DNA of 64,000 bases from NCBI RefSeq assembly GCF_009498035.1, contig NZ_CP034550.1:10168001-10232000 (forward strand), in the 5' to 3' direction. The stretch's first letter is position 1, and each line of letters opens with the position of its first letter. Below, piece by piece: positions 17,167 to 25,181 of the stretch. The notes under the pieces were generated by a model, which was not told the origin of the DNA, ran no database searches, and was given only the letters and a program-made list of their open reading frames with translations. Source of the stretch: Saccharothrix syringae (GTDB lineage Bacteria; Actinomycetota; Actinomycetes; Mycobacteriales; Pseudonocardiaceae). Made by a program: the position numbers and the translations under genes.

Positions 17167-17254
17167 GGAGCGCGACCACGCGAGGAAGTGGCGTGTTTGT
17201 TCACTGGGGGGTTGCTCGTGGTCTCCCGTATGGCCTGGGCGCAGCCCTACCGCG

Positions 17255-17297
17255 CTTGTCAAGGGTCCCGCACGCTTTTCGCGGGGCCCTTGACAAG
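17255..17297. repeat. Long inverted repeat (REP-like hairpin)
   Basis: CTTGTCAAGGGTCCCGC (17255-17271) pairs with GCGGGGCCCTTGACAAG (17281-17297) around the loop ACGCTTTTC; 17 pairs with a single G-U. It lies between the 22-bp array and the end of the deoA gene. It could terminate deoA transcription or be a dispersed palindromic element. Confidence 0.7.
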
Positions 17298-17401
17298 GGT
17301 GGTTGCCTCCGGCAGGCCATGCGGGAGGGCACGAGCCCGCTTTTCCCCCCGGCGGCCTGCCCAGCGGCGAGCGCCCGCCCGTGAACCCCGAACGAAAAAG
17401 A

Positions 17402-18676
17402 TCAACCCTGGACGGTGGAGATCACCAGAGGACCGGCGGGCACCGGGGCCTCACCCACCGCGTACCCGCCGGCCAGGGCGTCCAGAGCCCCGGCCACCGC
17501 ATCCGGCGTATCCGTGTACAACTCCAGCAAGGGCTGCCCGGCAGAAACCGGCTCCCCAGGCTTGACCAGGCACAACACCCCAGCCCCAGCCTGCACCGGA
17601 TCCTCCTTCCGAGCCCGCCCGGCCCCCAACCGCCAAGCCGCCACCCCCACCGCATAAGCATCCAACGCGGTCAGGTACCCGTCCTCCTCGGCAACCACCA
17701 CATGCCGATGAGCCCCCCGGGCCAAAGGCGCAGAAGGGTCCCCACCCTGGGCCCGGATCATCCGGGCCCAAACCTCGTAAGCCTCCCCCGAGGCCAACAC
17801 CGCCGCGGGATCAGCGGAAATCCCCACCGCCGCCAGCATCTCCCGAGCCAACGCCACCGTCAGCTCCACCACATCAGCCGGCCCACCCCCGCGCAAGACC
17901 TCGACCGACTCCTCGACCTCCACCGCATTCCCCACAGCCCGCCCCAACGGCACCGACATATCAGTCAGCAAAGCCCGCACGGCCAACCCGTGGGAAACCC
18001 CGATGGACACCAACGCGGAAGCCAATTCCCGCGCCCGCTCCAACGATTTCATGAAAGCCCCGGACCCGACCTTGACGTCCAGGACCAACGCCGAAGCCCC
18101 CTCGGCGATCTTCTTCGACATGATGGAAGAAGCGATCAGCGGAACCGACTCGACGGTCCCGGTGACATCGCGCAACGCGTAGAGCTTCCGATCGGCAGGC
18201 GCCAACCCGGAAGTGGCCGCGCAAATCACCGCCCCCACCGACCGCAACTGCGCCACGACCTCGTCCACCGACAACTGGGCCCGCCACCCGGGAATGGACT
18301 CCAGCTTGTCCAGCGTCCCCCCGGTGTGCCCGAGCCCCCGCCCGGACAACTGCGGCACAGCCGCCCCGCAAGCAGCCACCAACGGCGCCAGCGGCAGGGT
18401 GATCTTGTCACCCACCCCACCGGTGGAGTGCTTGTCCACCGTGGGCCGCCCGACGTCGAGGGACAACCGCTCCCCAGACCGCACCATGGCCCGGGTCCAC
18501 CGCGCCGTCTCCGACGCAGACATCCCGTTCAAGAAGATCGCCATGGCCAACGCCGCCATCTGCTCTTCCGCGACCAGCCCACGCGTGTACGCGTCCACCA
18601 CCCAGTCGATCTGGGCATCGGACAACACCGCACCGTCGCGCTTGGCCCGAATCACGTCAACAGCGGCATAGCTCAC
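17402..18676 (-). CDS. deoA: Thymidine phosphorylase
   Basis: 424 residues. It phosphorolyses thymidine (or deoxyuridine) to the base and deoxyribose 1-phosphate. The family signature is intact: GRPTVDKHSTGGVGDK, PQLSGRGLGHTGGTLDKLE, RKLYALRDVTGTVESVPLI, SSIMSKKIAEGA and VLDVKVGSGAFMK, with a C-terminal glycosyl-phosphorylase alpha/beta domain (DPVQAGAGVLCLVKPGEPV). The ATG overlaps the stop of cdd (ATGA). It is the last gene of the nucleoside uptake and salvage operon. Confidence 0.96.
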   Translation of the reverse strand: MSYAAVDVIRAKRDGAVLSDAQIDWVVDAYTRGLVAEEQMAALAMAIFLNGMSASETARWTRAMVRSGERLSLDVGRPTVDKHSTGGVGDKITLPLAPLVAACGAAVPQLSGRGLGHTGGTLDKLESIPGWRAQLSVDEVVAQLRSVGAVICAATSGLAPADRKLYALRDVTGTVESVPLIASSIMSKKIAEGASALVLDVKVGSGAFMKSLERARELASALVSIGVSHGLAVRALLTDMSVPLGRAVGNAVEVEESVEVLRGGGPADVVELTVALAREMLAAVGISADPAAVLASGEAYEVWARMIRAQGGDPSAPLARGAHRHVVVAEEDGYLTALDAYAVGVAAWRLGAGRARKEDPVQAGAGVLCLVKPGEPVSAGQPLLELYTDTPDAVAGALDALAGGYAVGEAPVPAGPLVISTVQG

Positions 18677-19080
18677 GGCAGATCCTCCGGTCCGAACGCA
18701 TCGGGCAGCACCCGGCTCATCGGCAACACCCCGGAAGGCGTGTCAACCAAGCACCCGGCGCCACCCAACTCGTAAACAACCTGCCGACACCGCCCGCACG
18801 GCATCAACAACTCCCCGCCGCCGCTGCGACAGGCCAACGCCACCAACCGCCCGCCCCCGGTCAGGAACAACTGACCGGCCAACGCGCACTCGGCGCACAA
18901 CCCCACCCCGTAGGAGGCGTTCTCGACGTTGCACCCGACCACGATCCGCCCGTCGGAGCACAACGCGGCCGCCCCCACCTGCAACCCGGAGTACGGACAA
19001 TAAGCAGACTGGGCGGCCTCGACGGCACGCTCCCGCAAAACCGCCCAGTCCACCTCGGGAGAACCGACCACATCACTCAC
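18673..19080 (-). CDS. cdd: Cytidine deaminase
   Basis: 135 residues from the GTG at 19080, which lies 8 bp inside the end of the permease gene. It deaminates (deoxy)cytidine to (deoxy)uridine, providing substrate for deoA. Zinc ligands are C62 with catalytic E64 (LCAECALAGQL) and C95/C98 (MPCGRCRQ). AYCPYSGLQVGAA and NVENASYG are the substrate-binding segments. Length fits the homotetrameric short type. Confidence 0.95.
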   Translation of the reverse strand: MSDVVGSPEVDWAVLRERAVEAAQSAYCPYSGLQVGAAALCSDGRIVVGCNVENASYGVGLCAECALAGQLFLTGGGRLVALACRSGGGELLMPCGRCRQVVYELGGAGCLVDTPSGVLPMSRVLPDAFGPEDLP

Positions 19081-20338
19081 GGCGGTACACCACACCGTCG
19101 GCCGCCGGCATCCGCAACCGCTGGGAAGCCACCGCCAACACGATCAGCGTCACCAGGTGCGGCGCATAAGTGGTCAGCTCGGACGGCACCTCGTCCACCG
19201 AGTAGTACACCGCGTACAGGGCCACAGCAGCCACCAACCCGGCCGCCGCCGCGAACCACCGCCGCCGCACCAACTGCCAAACAACAATCACGCCCAACAA
19301 CAACACAGCGCCATAGATCAGCGCCAGGAACGTCGTCCCACCGGACCGCAACTGCAACCCGTCCGCGTACCCGAACAGAGCGGCACCGCCCAGCAACCCA
19401 CCGGGCCGCCAGTTGCCGAAGATCAACGCCGCCAGGGCGATGAACCCGCGCCCGTTGGTCTGCCCCTCCAGGTACCCGGGCTGACCGGGGTTCAGCACCA
19501 GCGCCGCACCACCGATGCCGGCCAACGCCCCGGACGCGATCACCGCGACGTACTTGTACCGGTACACGTTCACCCCCAGCGACTCGGCCGCCACCGGGTT
19601 CTCGCCGCAGGACCGCAACCGCAACCCGAACCGGGTCCGCCACAGCACGAAGTAACTGCCGACGACCAGCAACACCGCCAGCATCACCAGCGGCGACACC
19701 CCGGTCACCAGCCCGCGCAGGATCCCGGCCACGTCCGACAACCCGACCCGCTGCTGGTCCTCCAGCTCACCGAGCCAGTCCGACAACCCGGCAGCCGAGT
19801 AGGTGTCGAACTTCGGCACCGCCGGCGACTCGCGCGGGTTGTGCGACAGCGGGAAGAAGATCAGCGTCGACAGGTACTTCGTCACCCCCGCCCCGAGCAG
19901 GTTGATGGCCACACCGGACACGATGTGGTTCACCCCGAACGTCACCGTCGCGACCGCGTGGAGCAACCCGCCCAGCGCGCCGAACACCGCCGCCGACACC
20001 AGCGCCGCCCAGGGCCCCCACTGGTACCCGGCCCAGGCCGCGCCCCAGGTGCCCATGATCATCATGCCTTCGAGCCCGATGTTGACCACACCGGCCCGCT
20101 CCGCCCACAACCCGCCCAGGGCGGCCAGCAGGATCGGCAGCGCCAGCCGCACCGCCGTCTGGATCGTCCCGGTCGAGGTCAGCTGCGGCACCCCGGTCAG
20201 GTACGACGTCGTCGACAGCAGCACCACGGCACCGGCGACGCCCAGCGCGCCGAGGGCCCAGCCCGGGATCCGCCGGGCCCGCCGCGGCGGCGGCACCGTG
20301 GTCGGCGCCTCCGACGGGTTCATCAGGGAAGTACTCAC
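19073..20338 (-). CDS. Nucleoside ABC transporter permease (NupQ/YufQ-like)
   Basis: 421 residues, GTG start overlapping the stop of the first permease (GTGA). The core shows GGLWAERAGVVNIGLEGMMIMG, GVNHIVSGVAINLLG and LRSCGENPVAAESLGVNVYRYK, hallmarks of BMP-type nucleoside permeases. The NPGQPGYLEGQTNGRGFIALAALIFGNW segment is also conserved. The extra C-terminal tail of about 80 residues includes one or two hydrophobic helices. With its partner, ATPase and lipoprotein it imports purine/pyrimidine nucleosides. Confidence 0.92.
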   Translation of the reverse strand: MSTSLMNPSEAPTTVPPPRRARRIPGWALGALGVAGAVVLLSTTSYLTGVPQLTSTGTIQTAVRLALPILLAALGGLWAERAGVVNIGLEGMMIMGTWGAAWAGYQWGPWAALVSAAVFGALGGLLHAVATVTFGVNHIVSGVAINLLGAGVTKYLSTLIFFPLSHNPRESPAVPKFDTYSAAGLSDWLGELEDQQRVGLSDVAGILRGLVTGVSPLVMLAVLLVVGSYFVLWRTRFGLRLRSCGENPVAAESLGVNVYRYKYVAVIASGALAGIGGAALVLNPGQPGYLEGQTNGRGFIALAALIFGNWRPGGLLGGAALFGYADGLQLRSGGTTFLALIYGAVLLLGVIVVWQLVRRRWFAAAAGLVAAVALYAVYYSVDEVPSELTTYAPHLVTLIVLAVASQRLRMPAADGVVYRRE

Positions 20339-21405
20339 GCCGCACCCACCGTCCCGAGCTGCCGCCCGACCTGCCGCTGCTGCGCGGCCAGCTCGAACCG
20401 GCGCACCACCTCGTACGCGACCACGACCGACAGCACGATCGCGCCCTGCATGATCGTCACGATCTCCCGCGCCACGCCCACGTTGTCCAGGGCGAGGGCC
20501 GACTTGTCCAGGAACGCCCACAGCAGCGCGCCGAACGCGATGCCGCCCGGGTGGTTGCGGCCCAGCAGCGCGATCGCGATGCCGGAGAACCCGATGCCCG
20601 CCGGGAAGTTCAGGTTGTAGGTGTGGTCGCGGCCCAGGATCTCGGGCATCGACACCAGCCCGGCGACCGCGCCGGACAGCAGCATCGCGATCAGCACCAT
20701 CTTCTTGGCGTTCACGCCGCCCGCCGCGGCGGCCGTGGCCGACTCGCCGGAGGCGCGCAGCTCGAACCCGAACCGGGTCCGGTTCATCATCACCCAGTAC
20801 CCGATGCCCAGCGCCGCGGCCAGGAACACCAGGCCGAACACCGTGCCGGACGACCCGAACGAGATGCCGGGCACCCACCCGCTCTCCGCGATCTCGGGGG
20901 TGCGGATGTTGTTGCCGCGCAGCTCGCCGAACACGTCGTCGCCGATCAGGTAGGCCGCGAGCCCCAGCGCCAGCCCGTTCATCATGATCGTCGAGATGAC
21001 CTCGTTGACGCCCCGGGTCACCTTCAGCACCGCCGGGATGGCGGCCCACAGGGCACCCACCACCGCGGCGGTCAGGATGATCACCAGCGCGTGGATGCCG
21101 GGCGGCAGCACGATCGACCCGCCGACCACGGCCGCGACGACCGCCGCGACCCGGTACTGGCCCTCGACGCCGATGTTGAACAGGTTCATCTGGAACCCGA
21201 TCGCCACCGCCAGCGCCGCGATGTAGTAGGTGCCGGTGCTGTTGACGACGTCCACCGCGGTGGTGCCCTCGCCGACCTGCGACATCATCGCCCCGAACGC
21301 CCGGAACGGGTTCGCGCCGGACACCACCAGCGCGATGCCGCACAACAGGGCGGAGAACAGGATCGCCAGCACGGGCGGCAGCAGTTTGCCGCGCAAGATT
21401 CCCAT
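20335..21405 (-). CDS. Nucleoside ABC transporter permease (NupP/YufP-like)
   Basis: 356 residues. Eight or so membrane helices, with conserved FGAMMSQVGE, AALAVAIGFQMNLFNIGVEGQY, VNEVISTIMMNGLAL and GESATAAAAGGVNAKK, then AGIGFSGIAIALLGRNHP. The ATG overlaps the ATPase stop by one base (TGATG), indicating translational coupling. It pairs with the downstream permease. Confidence 0.92.
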   Translation of the reverse strand: MGILRGKLLPPVLAILFSALLCGIALVVSGANPFRAFGAMMSQVGEGTTAVDVVNSTGTYYIAALAVAIGFQMNLFNIGVEGQYRVAAVVAAVVGGSIVLPPGIHALVIILTAAVVGALWAAIPAVLKVTRGVNEVISTIMMNGLALGLAAYLIGDDVFGELRGNNIRTPEIAESGWVPGISFGSSGTVFGLVFLAAALGIGYWVMMNRTRFGFELRASGESATAAAAGGVNAKKMVLIAMLLSGAVAGLVSMPEILGRDHTYNLNFPAGIGFSGIAIALLGRNHPGGIAFGALLWAFLDKSALALDNVGVAREIVTIMQGAIVLSVVVAYEVVRRFELAAQQRQVGRQLGTVGAA

Positions 21406-23018
21406 CAGTCGCCTTCCACTCCCGCAGCACCACCAGCACCAGCGCCACCGGCACCAGCACCAGCGCCACCGGCACCCGCGGCACCAACCGCGTCCGCGGC
21501 CGTGGCACCCGCCCCGGCACCGGTCATCGCGCTGCCCAGGTCCTCGGGCGTCACGGTCGCCGGGTCCGCGTCGGCCACCAGCCGCCCGCGCAGCATCACC
21601 TTGATCGTGTCGGACAACCCGATCAGCTCGTCCAGGTCCGCCGAGATCAGCAGCACCGCCAACCCGCGCGCCCGGGCCTTCTTGATCTCGTCCCAGATCA
21701 GCGCCTGCGCGCCCACGTCCACCCCGCGCGTGGGGTGCGAGGCGATGAGCAGCACCGGCTCACCCGACAGCTCGCGCCCCACCACCAGCTTCTGCTGGTT
21801 GCCGCCGGACAGCGCGGCCGCGGCCACGTCGATGCCGGGCGTGCGGACGTCGAACTCGCGCACGATGCGCTCGGTGTCCGCCTTGGCGCCCGCCAGGTCC
21901 AGCCACTGCCCCTTCGACACGGGCCGGCGCGTCTGGTACCCCAGCACGCGGTTGGCCCACAGCGGCTGGGTGAGCAGCAGGCCCTGCCGGTGCCGGTCCT
22001 CCGGCACGTACCCGATGCCCGCCTCGCGCCGGGCCAGCGTGCCCGCGCGGGTCAGGTCGCGGTCGCCGAGCAGCACCCGCCCGTGGTGGGCGCGGCGCAT
22101 GCCCATGATCGTCTCGACCAGCTCGGTCTGCCCGTTGCCCTCGACGCCGGCGATGCCGACGACCTCGCCCGCGCGCACCACCAGGTCGATGTGGTCGAGC
22201 ACCGGCCGGGTGCCCTCCTCGGCCACCAGGCCCAGGTCCTCCACCCGCAGCACCACCCGGTCGGTCACGGTCGACTCGCGGGTCTCGGGGCTGGGCAGCT
22301 CGCTGCCGACCATCATCTCGGCGAGCTGCCGGGAGCTGACGGTCCTCGGGTCGGCCGTGCCCACGGTCGTGCCGCGGCGGATCACCGTGACCGAGTCGGC
22401 GATGGCGCGCACCTCGTCGAGCTTGTGGGAGATGAACAGGAAGGTGAAGCCCTGCTCCTGCATGGCGCGCAGGGTGGTGAACAGCTCGTCCACCTCCTGC
22501 GGCACGAGCACCGCGGTCGGCTCGTCCAGGATGATCACCCGGGCGCCGCGGTAGAGGACCTTCAGGATCTCCACCCGCTGCCGGTCGGCGACGCCGAGCC
22601 GCTCGACCAGCACGTCGGGGTCGACGCCCAGCCCGGTGGCGGCGGCCAGCTCCAGGATGCGCTTGCGCGCCCGGCCGCCGATCCCGTGCAGGGACTCCGC
22701 GCCCAGCACGACGTTCTCCTGCACGGTCAGGTTGTCGGCCAGCATGAAGTGCTGGTGGACCATGCCGATGCCCGCCTTGATGGCGTCGGCGGGGGTGCGG
22801 AAGCGGACCGGCCGGCCGCCCACCTCGATGGTGCCCTCGTCGGGCTGCTGCATCCCGTAGAGGATCTTCATCAGGGTGGACTTGCCCGCACCGTTCTCGC
22901 CGCACAGGGCGTGCACCTCGCCGGCCCGGACGCTGAGGTGGACGTCGCTGTTGGCGACGACCCCCGGGAAGCGCTTGGTGATGCCCGACAGGACGACGGC
23001 GGGGGTGGTAGTGCTCAT
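21405..23018 (-). CDS. Nucleoside ABC transporter ATP-binding protein (two NBDs)
   Basis: 537 residues from the ATG at 23018 behind GGAG. The first domain has GENGAGKST, the LGVADRQRVEILK region and ILDEPTAVLVP. The second has a degenerate P-loop (GVEGNGQTELVE), signature LSGGNQQK and LLIASHPTRGVDVGA. This arrangement is typical of fused sugar/nucleoside (NupO/RbsA-like) ATPases. An unusual Ala/Gly tail of about 35 residues (GAGAGATAADAVG...) follows the second domain. It lies 100 bp downstream of the lipoprotein gene, separated by a strong hairpin. Confidence 0.93.
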   Translation of the reverse strand: MSTTTPAVVLSGITKRFPGVVANSDVHLSVRAGEVHALCGENGAGKSTLMKILYGMQQPDEGTIEVGGRPVRFRTPADAIKAGIGMVHQHFMLADNLTVQENVVLGAESLHGIGGRARKRILELAAATGLGVDPDVLVERLGVADRQRVEILKVLYRGARVIILDEPTAVLVPQEVDELFTTLRAMQEQGFTFLFISHKLDEVRAIADSVTVIRRGTTVGTADPRTVSSRQLAEMMVGSELPSPETRESTVTDRVVLRVEDLGLVAEEGTRPVLDHIDLVVRAGEVVGIAGVEGNGQTELVETIMGMRRAHHGRVLLGDRDLTRAGTLARREAGIGYVPEDRHRQGLLLTQPLWANRVLGYQTRRPVSKGQWLDLAGAKADTERIVREFDVRTPGIDVAAAALSGGNQQKLVVGRELSGEPVLLIASHPTRGVDVGAQALIWDEIKKARARGLAVLLISADLDELIGLSDTIKVMLRGRLVADADPATVTPEDLGSAMTGAGAGATAADAVGAAGAGGAGAGAGGAGAGGAAGVEGD

Positions 23019-23062
23019 GGAAGCTCCGTCTTGTCTCCGGCTCTTCAGCCGGGTCTGACCAC

Positions 23063-23100
23063 GCACTGGGCCCCGCGAGTGTGCTCGCAGGGCCCAGTGC
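23063..23100 (-). promoter_or_regulatory. Intercistronic hairpin between lipoprotein and ATPase genes
   Basis: GCACTGGGCCC / GGGCCCAGTGC forms an 11-bp stem and, beyond one mismatch, GCGAG/CTCGC extends it to 16 pairs with a TGTG loop. No T run follows. Such hairpins after a solute-binding-protein gene usually stabilise the upstream message or attenuate read-through, so that binding protein exceeds transporter. Confidence 0.7.
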
Positions 23101-23118
23101 GCCGGAGGCCGGATGGGG

Positions 23119-24267
23119 TTACAGGCTGTCCTTGACGGTGATCTCGCCCTTGATGATCTGGGCCTTGTAGCCCTCCAGGACCGCCTGGAGGTCGGCGTCG
23201 ATCTTGCCGCCGGAGGTGGCGTAGCCCACGCCGTCGACGGACAGGTCGAACACCTTGGGCAGGCTGGCCAGGTCGTTCTTGGCGACCGCGCCCACGAAGT
23301 CGAACACCGCGACGTCCACGCGCTTGAGCATGGACGAGACGATCACGTCCTTGGACTCGGCGACGGTGGTCTGGTTGTACTGGTCGGAGTCGACGCCGAT
23401 GGCCAGGGCGTTGCCCGCCTTGGCCGCGGAGAACACGCCCTTGCCGGACGCGCCGGCCGCGTGGTAGAGGACGTCGGCGCCGGCCTCGATCTGGCCGGTC
23501 GCGGCCTCCTGGCCCTTGGTCGGGTCCTGGAAGCCGGTGAAGTCGCCGGCCGGGGTCAGGTACTTGCGCTCGATCTTGATGTCGGGCGCGGCGGCCTTGG
23601 CGCCCTGCTCGAAGCCCGCGTCGAACTTCTGGATCAGCGGGATCTCCACGCCGCCGACGAAGCCCACGTGGCAGGACTTCGACTTGTAGGCGGCGATGAC
23701 GCCGGCCAGGAAGGAGCCCTGCTGCTCGGCGAACACCAGCGGGGTGACGTTGGCCGCGCCCTCGACGGCGCCGTCGACGATGGCGAACTTGACGTTCGGA
23801 AACTCCGGCGCGACGACGCCCAGCGACTCGGCGTAGGCGAAGCCGACGCCGATGATCGGGTTGTAGCCCTCGCTCGCGAGCTGGCGCAGGCGGGTCTGCT
23901 TGGCGTCCTCGGGCTCGTTCGGGGCGGCGGTCAGCTCCTTGACGTTCTCCGGCTTGAGGCCGTACTCGGCCTTGGCCTTGTCCAGGCCCGCCGCGGCGGA
24001 GTCGTTGAACGACGCGTCGCCGCGCCCGCCGATGTCGTAGGCGAGGCCGACCTTGAGCGCGCTGCCGTCGATCTTCTCACCCGAGGACGCGGTGCTCGAC
24101 CCGGCCGCGGCGGCCGGCGGCTTGTCAGCCAGCTTGCAGCCCTCGGCGTTGTTGCCCTGCCCGGACCCGGTGTTGTTGCCACCGCTGTCCTTGGCGCACG
24201 CGGCCATCGACAAAACGCTGGTCAGCGCGATCGCGGCCACTGCGATGCCGCGCATTCGACGACGCAC
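23119..24267 (-). CDS. BMP family nucleoside-binding lipoprotein
   Basis: 382 residues from the GTG at 24267, spaced 8 nt after GGGAGGGAG; an ATG four codons later is possible. The signal peptide VRRRMRGIAVAAIALTSVLS leads to the lipobox SMAAC, so the mature protein is lipid-anchored. The BMP fold is shown by VGLAYDIGGRGDASFNDSA, NPIIGVGFAYAESL, VFAEQQGSFLAGVIAA, VGFVGGVEIPLIQKFDAGF and ADVLYHAAGASGKGVF. It captures nucleosides outside the cell and hands them to the permeases encoded downstream. It is the first gene of the six-gene operon. Confidence 0.92.
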   Translation of the reverse strand: MRRRMRGIAVAAIALTSVLSMAACAKDSGGNNTGSGQGNNAEGCKLADKPPAAAAGSSTASSGEKIDGSALKVGLAYDIGGRGDASFNDSAAAGLDKAKAEYGLKPENVKELTAAPNEPEDAKQTRLRQLASEGYNPIIGVGFAYAESLGVVAPEFPNVKFAIVDGAVEGAANVTPLVFAEQQGSFLAGVIAAYKSKSCHVGFVGGVEIPLIQKFDAGFEQGAKAAAPDIKIERKYLTPAGDFTGFQDPTKGQEAATGQIEAGADVLYHAAGASGKGVFSAAKAGNALAIGVDSDQYNQTTVAESKDVIVSSMLKRVDVAVFDFVGAVAKNDLASLPKVFDLSVDGVGYATSGGKIDADLQAVLEGYKAQIIKGEITVKDSL

Positions 24268-24506
24268 AGCTCGTCTCCCTCCCTGCTCATCGAGCAGACA
24301 TCCCCGACGGCGTAGTCGGGTTCCGAGTGGCGAACCGTACCCCGTGGTAATCACCGCTGCGCGCGTGCCGGCCCGCACGTGACCTAATCGTTGGTGCACC
24401 CGGCCGGCTCCGCCACTCGGGGTGATCCCCCGACTTCCGGGCGTCGTAACCCGTCACCGGCTGTCAGCGGGTGAACCGGCCGGAGTACGCGTCCGTACTG
24501 CCAGGT

Positions 24507-24540
24507 GGAGGCCGGGACCAACGGCGGGGTCCCGGCCTCC
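24507..24540. repeat. Perfect inverted repeat in the divergent spacer
   Basis: GGAGGCCGGGACC (24507-24519) and GGTCCCGGCCTCC (24528-24540) form a perfect 13-bp stem with an 8-nt loop. A smaller one, AGTACG-N4-CGTACT, lies at 24484-24499. They sit in the 395-bp spacer between the divergent BMP gene and the effector locus, where no gene is visible. They could be in the 5' leader of the effector transcript or be a transcription block. Confidence 0.6.
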
Positions 24541-24662
24541 GCCGTGTCTTCGGTCACCCGCAGCCGCCTGCGGGTTTAACCCGTTGGTGGCGCGTTGGGC
24601 CCGCGTTGGCGGGTGGGGGTGGACTCCAGGCTGCACCGGTATCCACCCCAGGAGGCAGTTCC

Positions 24663-25163
24663 TTGGACCCGCAGCAGTGGCTCGACAACTTCGAGGCCAG
24701 GGTCGCCGACCTGCAGCGCAAGTCGGCCGACATCCAGGAGGGCCTGGCCGGCTCGCAGGCCACGGTGGCCAGCCCGGACGGCGCGGTCACCGTCACCGTC
24801 GGCCCCAACGGCGGCCTGCTGGACATCCGGCTCGGCCACCGCGCGACGGAGCTGGGCGCCTCCCGCCTCACCGCCCTGATCATGCAGACCGCGCGGGCCG
24901 CCCAGAAGCAGGCCGCGCAGCAGGTGATGGCCGTGTTCGAGCCCCTGGGCGCGGGCACCGAGGCGATGCGGATGATCAGCGACGCCATCCCGGACGACGA
25001 GGACGCGGTCGACGAGCGCGACTACGCGGAGCCGGAGCCGGAGCCGGAGCCCGCGCCCCCGCCCCCCGCACCGGTGCGACCCCTCGGCGGCGCGCAGCCG
25101 CGACCCCCGTCGCGCGGGCCCCGCCCCGCCGACGACGAAGACGACGACAACCAGCCCTGGTGA
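24663..25163 (+). CDS. YbaB/EbfC-like protein with Pro and acidic tail
   Basis: 166 residues from a TTG start spaced 8 nt after AGGAGG; longer upstream frames lack a ribosome-binding site and are not supported. The core LAGSQATVASPDGAVTVTVG, PNGGLLDIRLGHRATEL and SRLTALIMQTARAAQKQAAQQVMAVFEPL matches the YbaB/EbfC family. The tail has repeated EP, then PAPPPPAPVRP and ends DDEDDDNQPW. It is the first gene of the giant-effector unit, 18 bp before the WXG gene. A chaperone-like or regulatory role for the ESX substrates is inference from repeated association. Confidence 0.7.
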   Translation: MDPQQWLDNFEARVADLQRKSADIQEGLAGSQATVASPDGAVTVTVGPNGGLLDIRLGHRATELGASRLTALIMQTARAAQKQAAQQVMAVFEPLGAGTEAMRMISDAIPDDEDAVDERDYAEPEPEPEPAPPPPAPVRPLGGAQPRPPSRGPRPADDEDDDNQPW

Positions 25164-25181
25164 CCCGGAAGGTCCGCGACC

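Noticed and set aside
17131..17565. A + strand frame covering the REP-like hairpin
   Set aside because: It spans the inverted repeat and runs antisense into deoA; no start signal or similarity.
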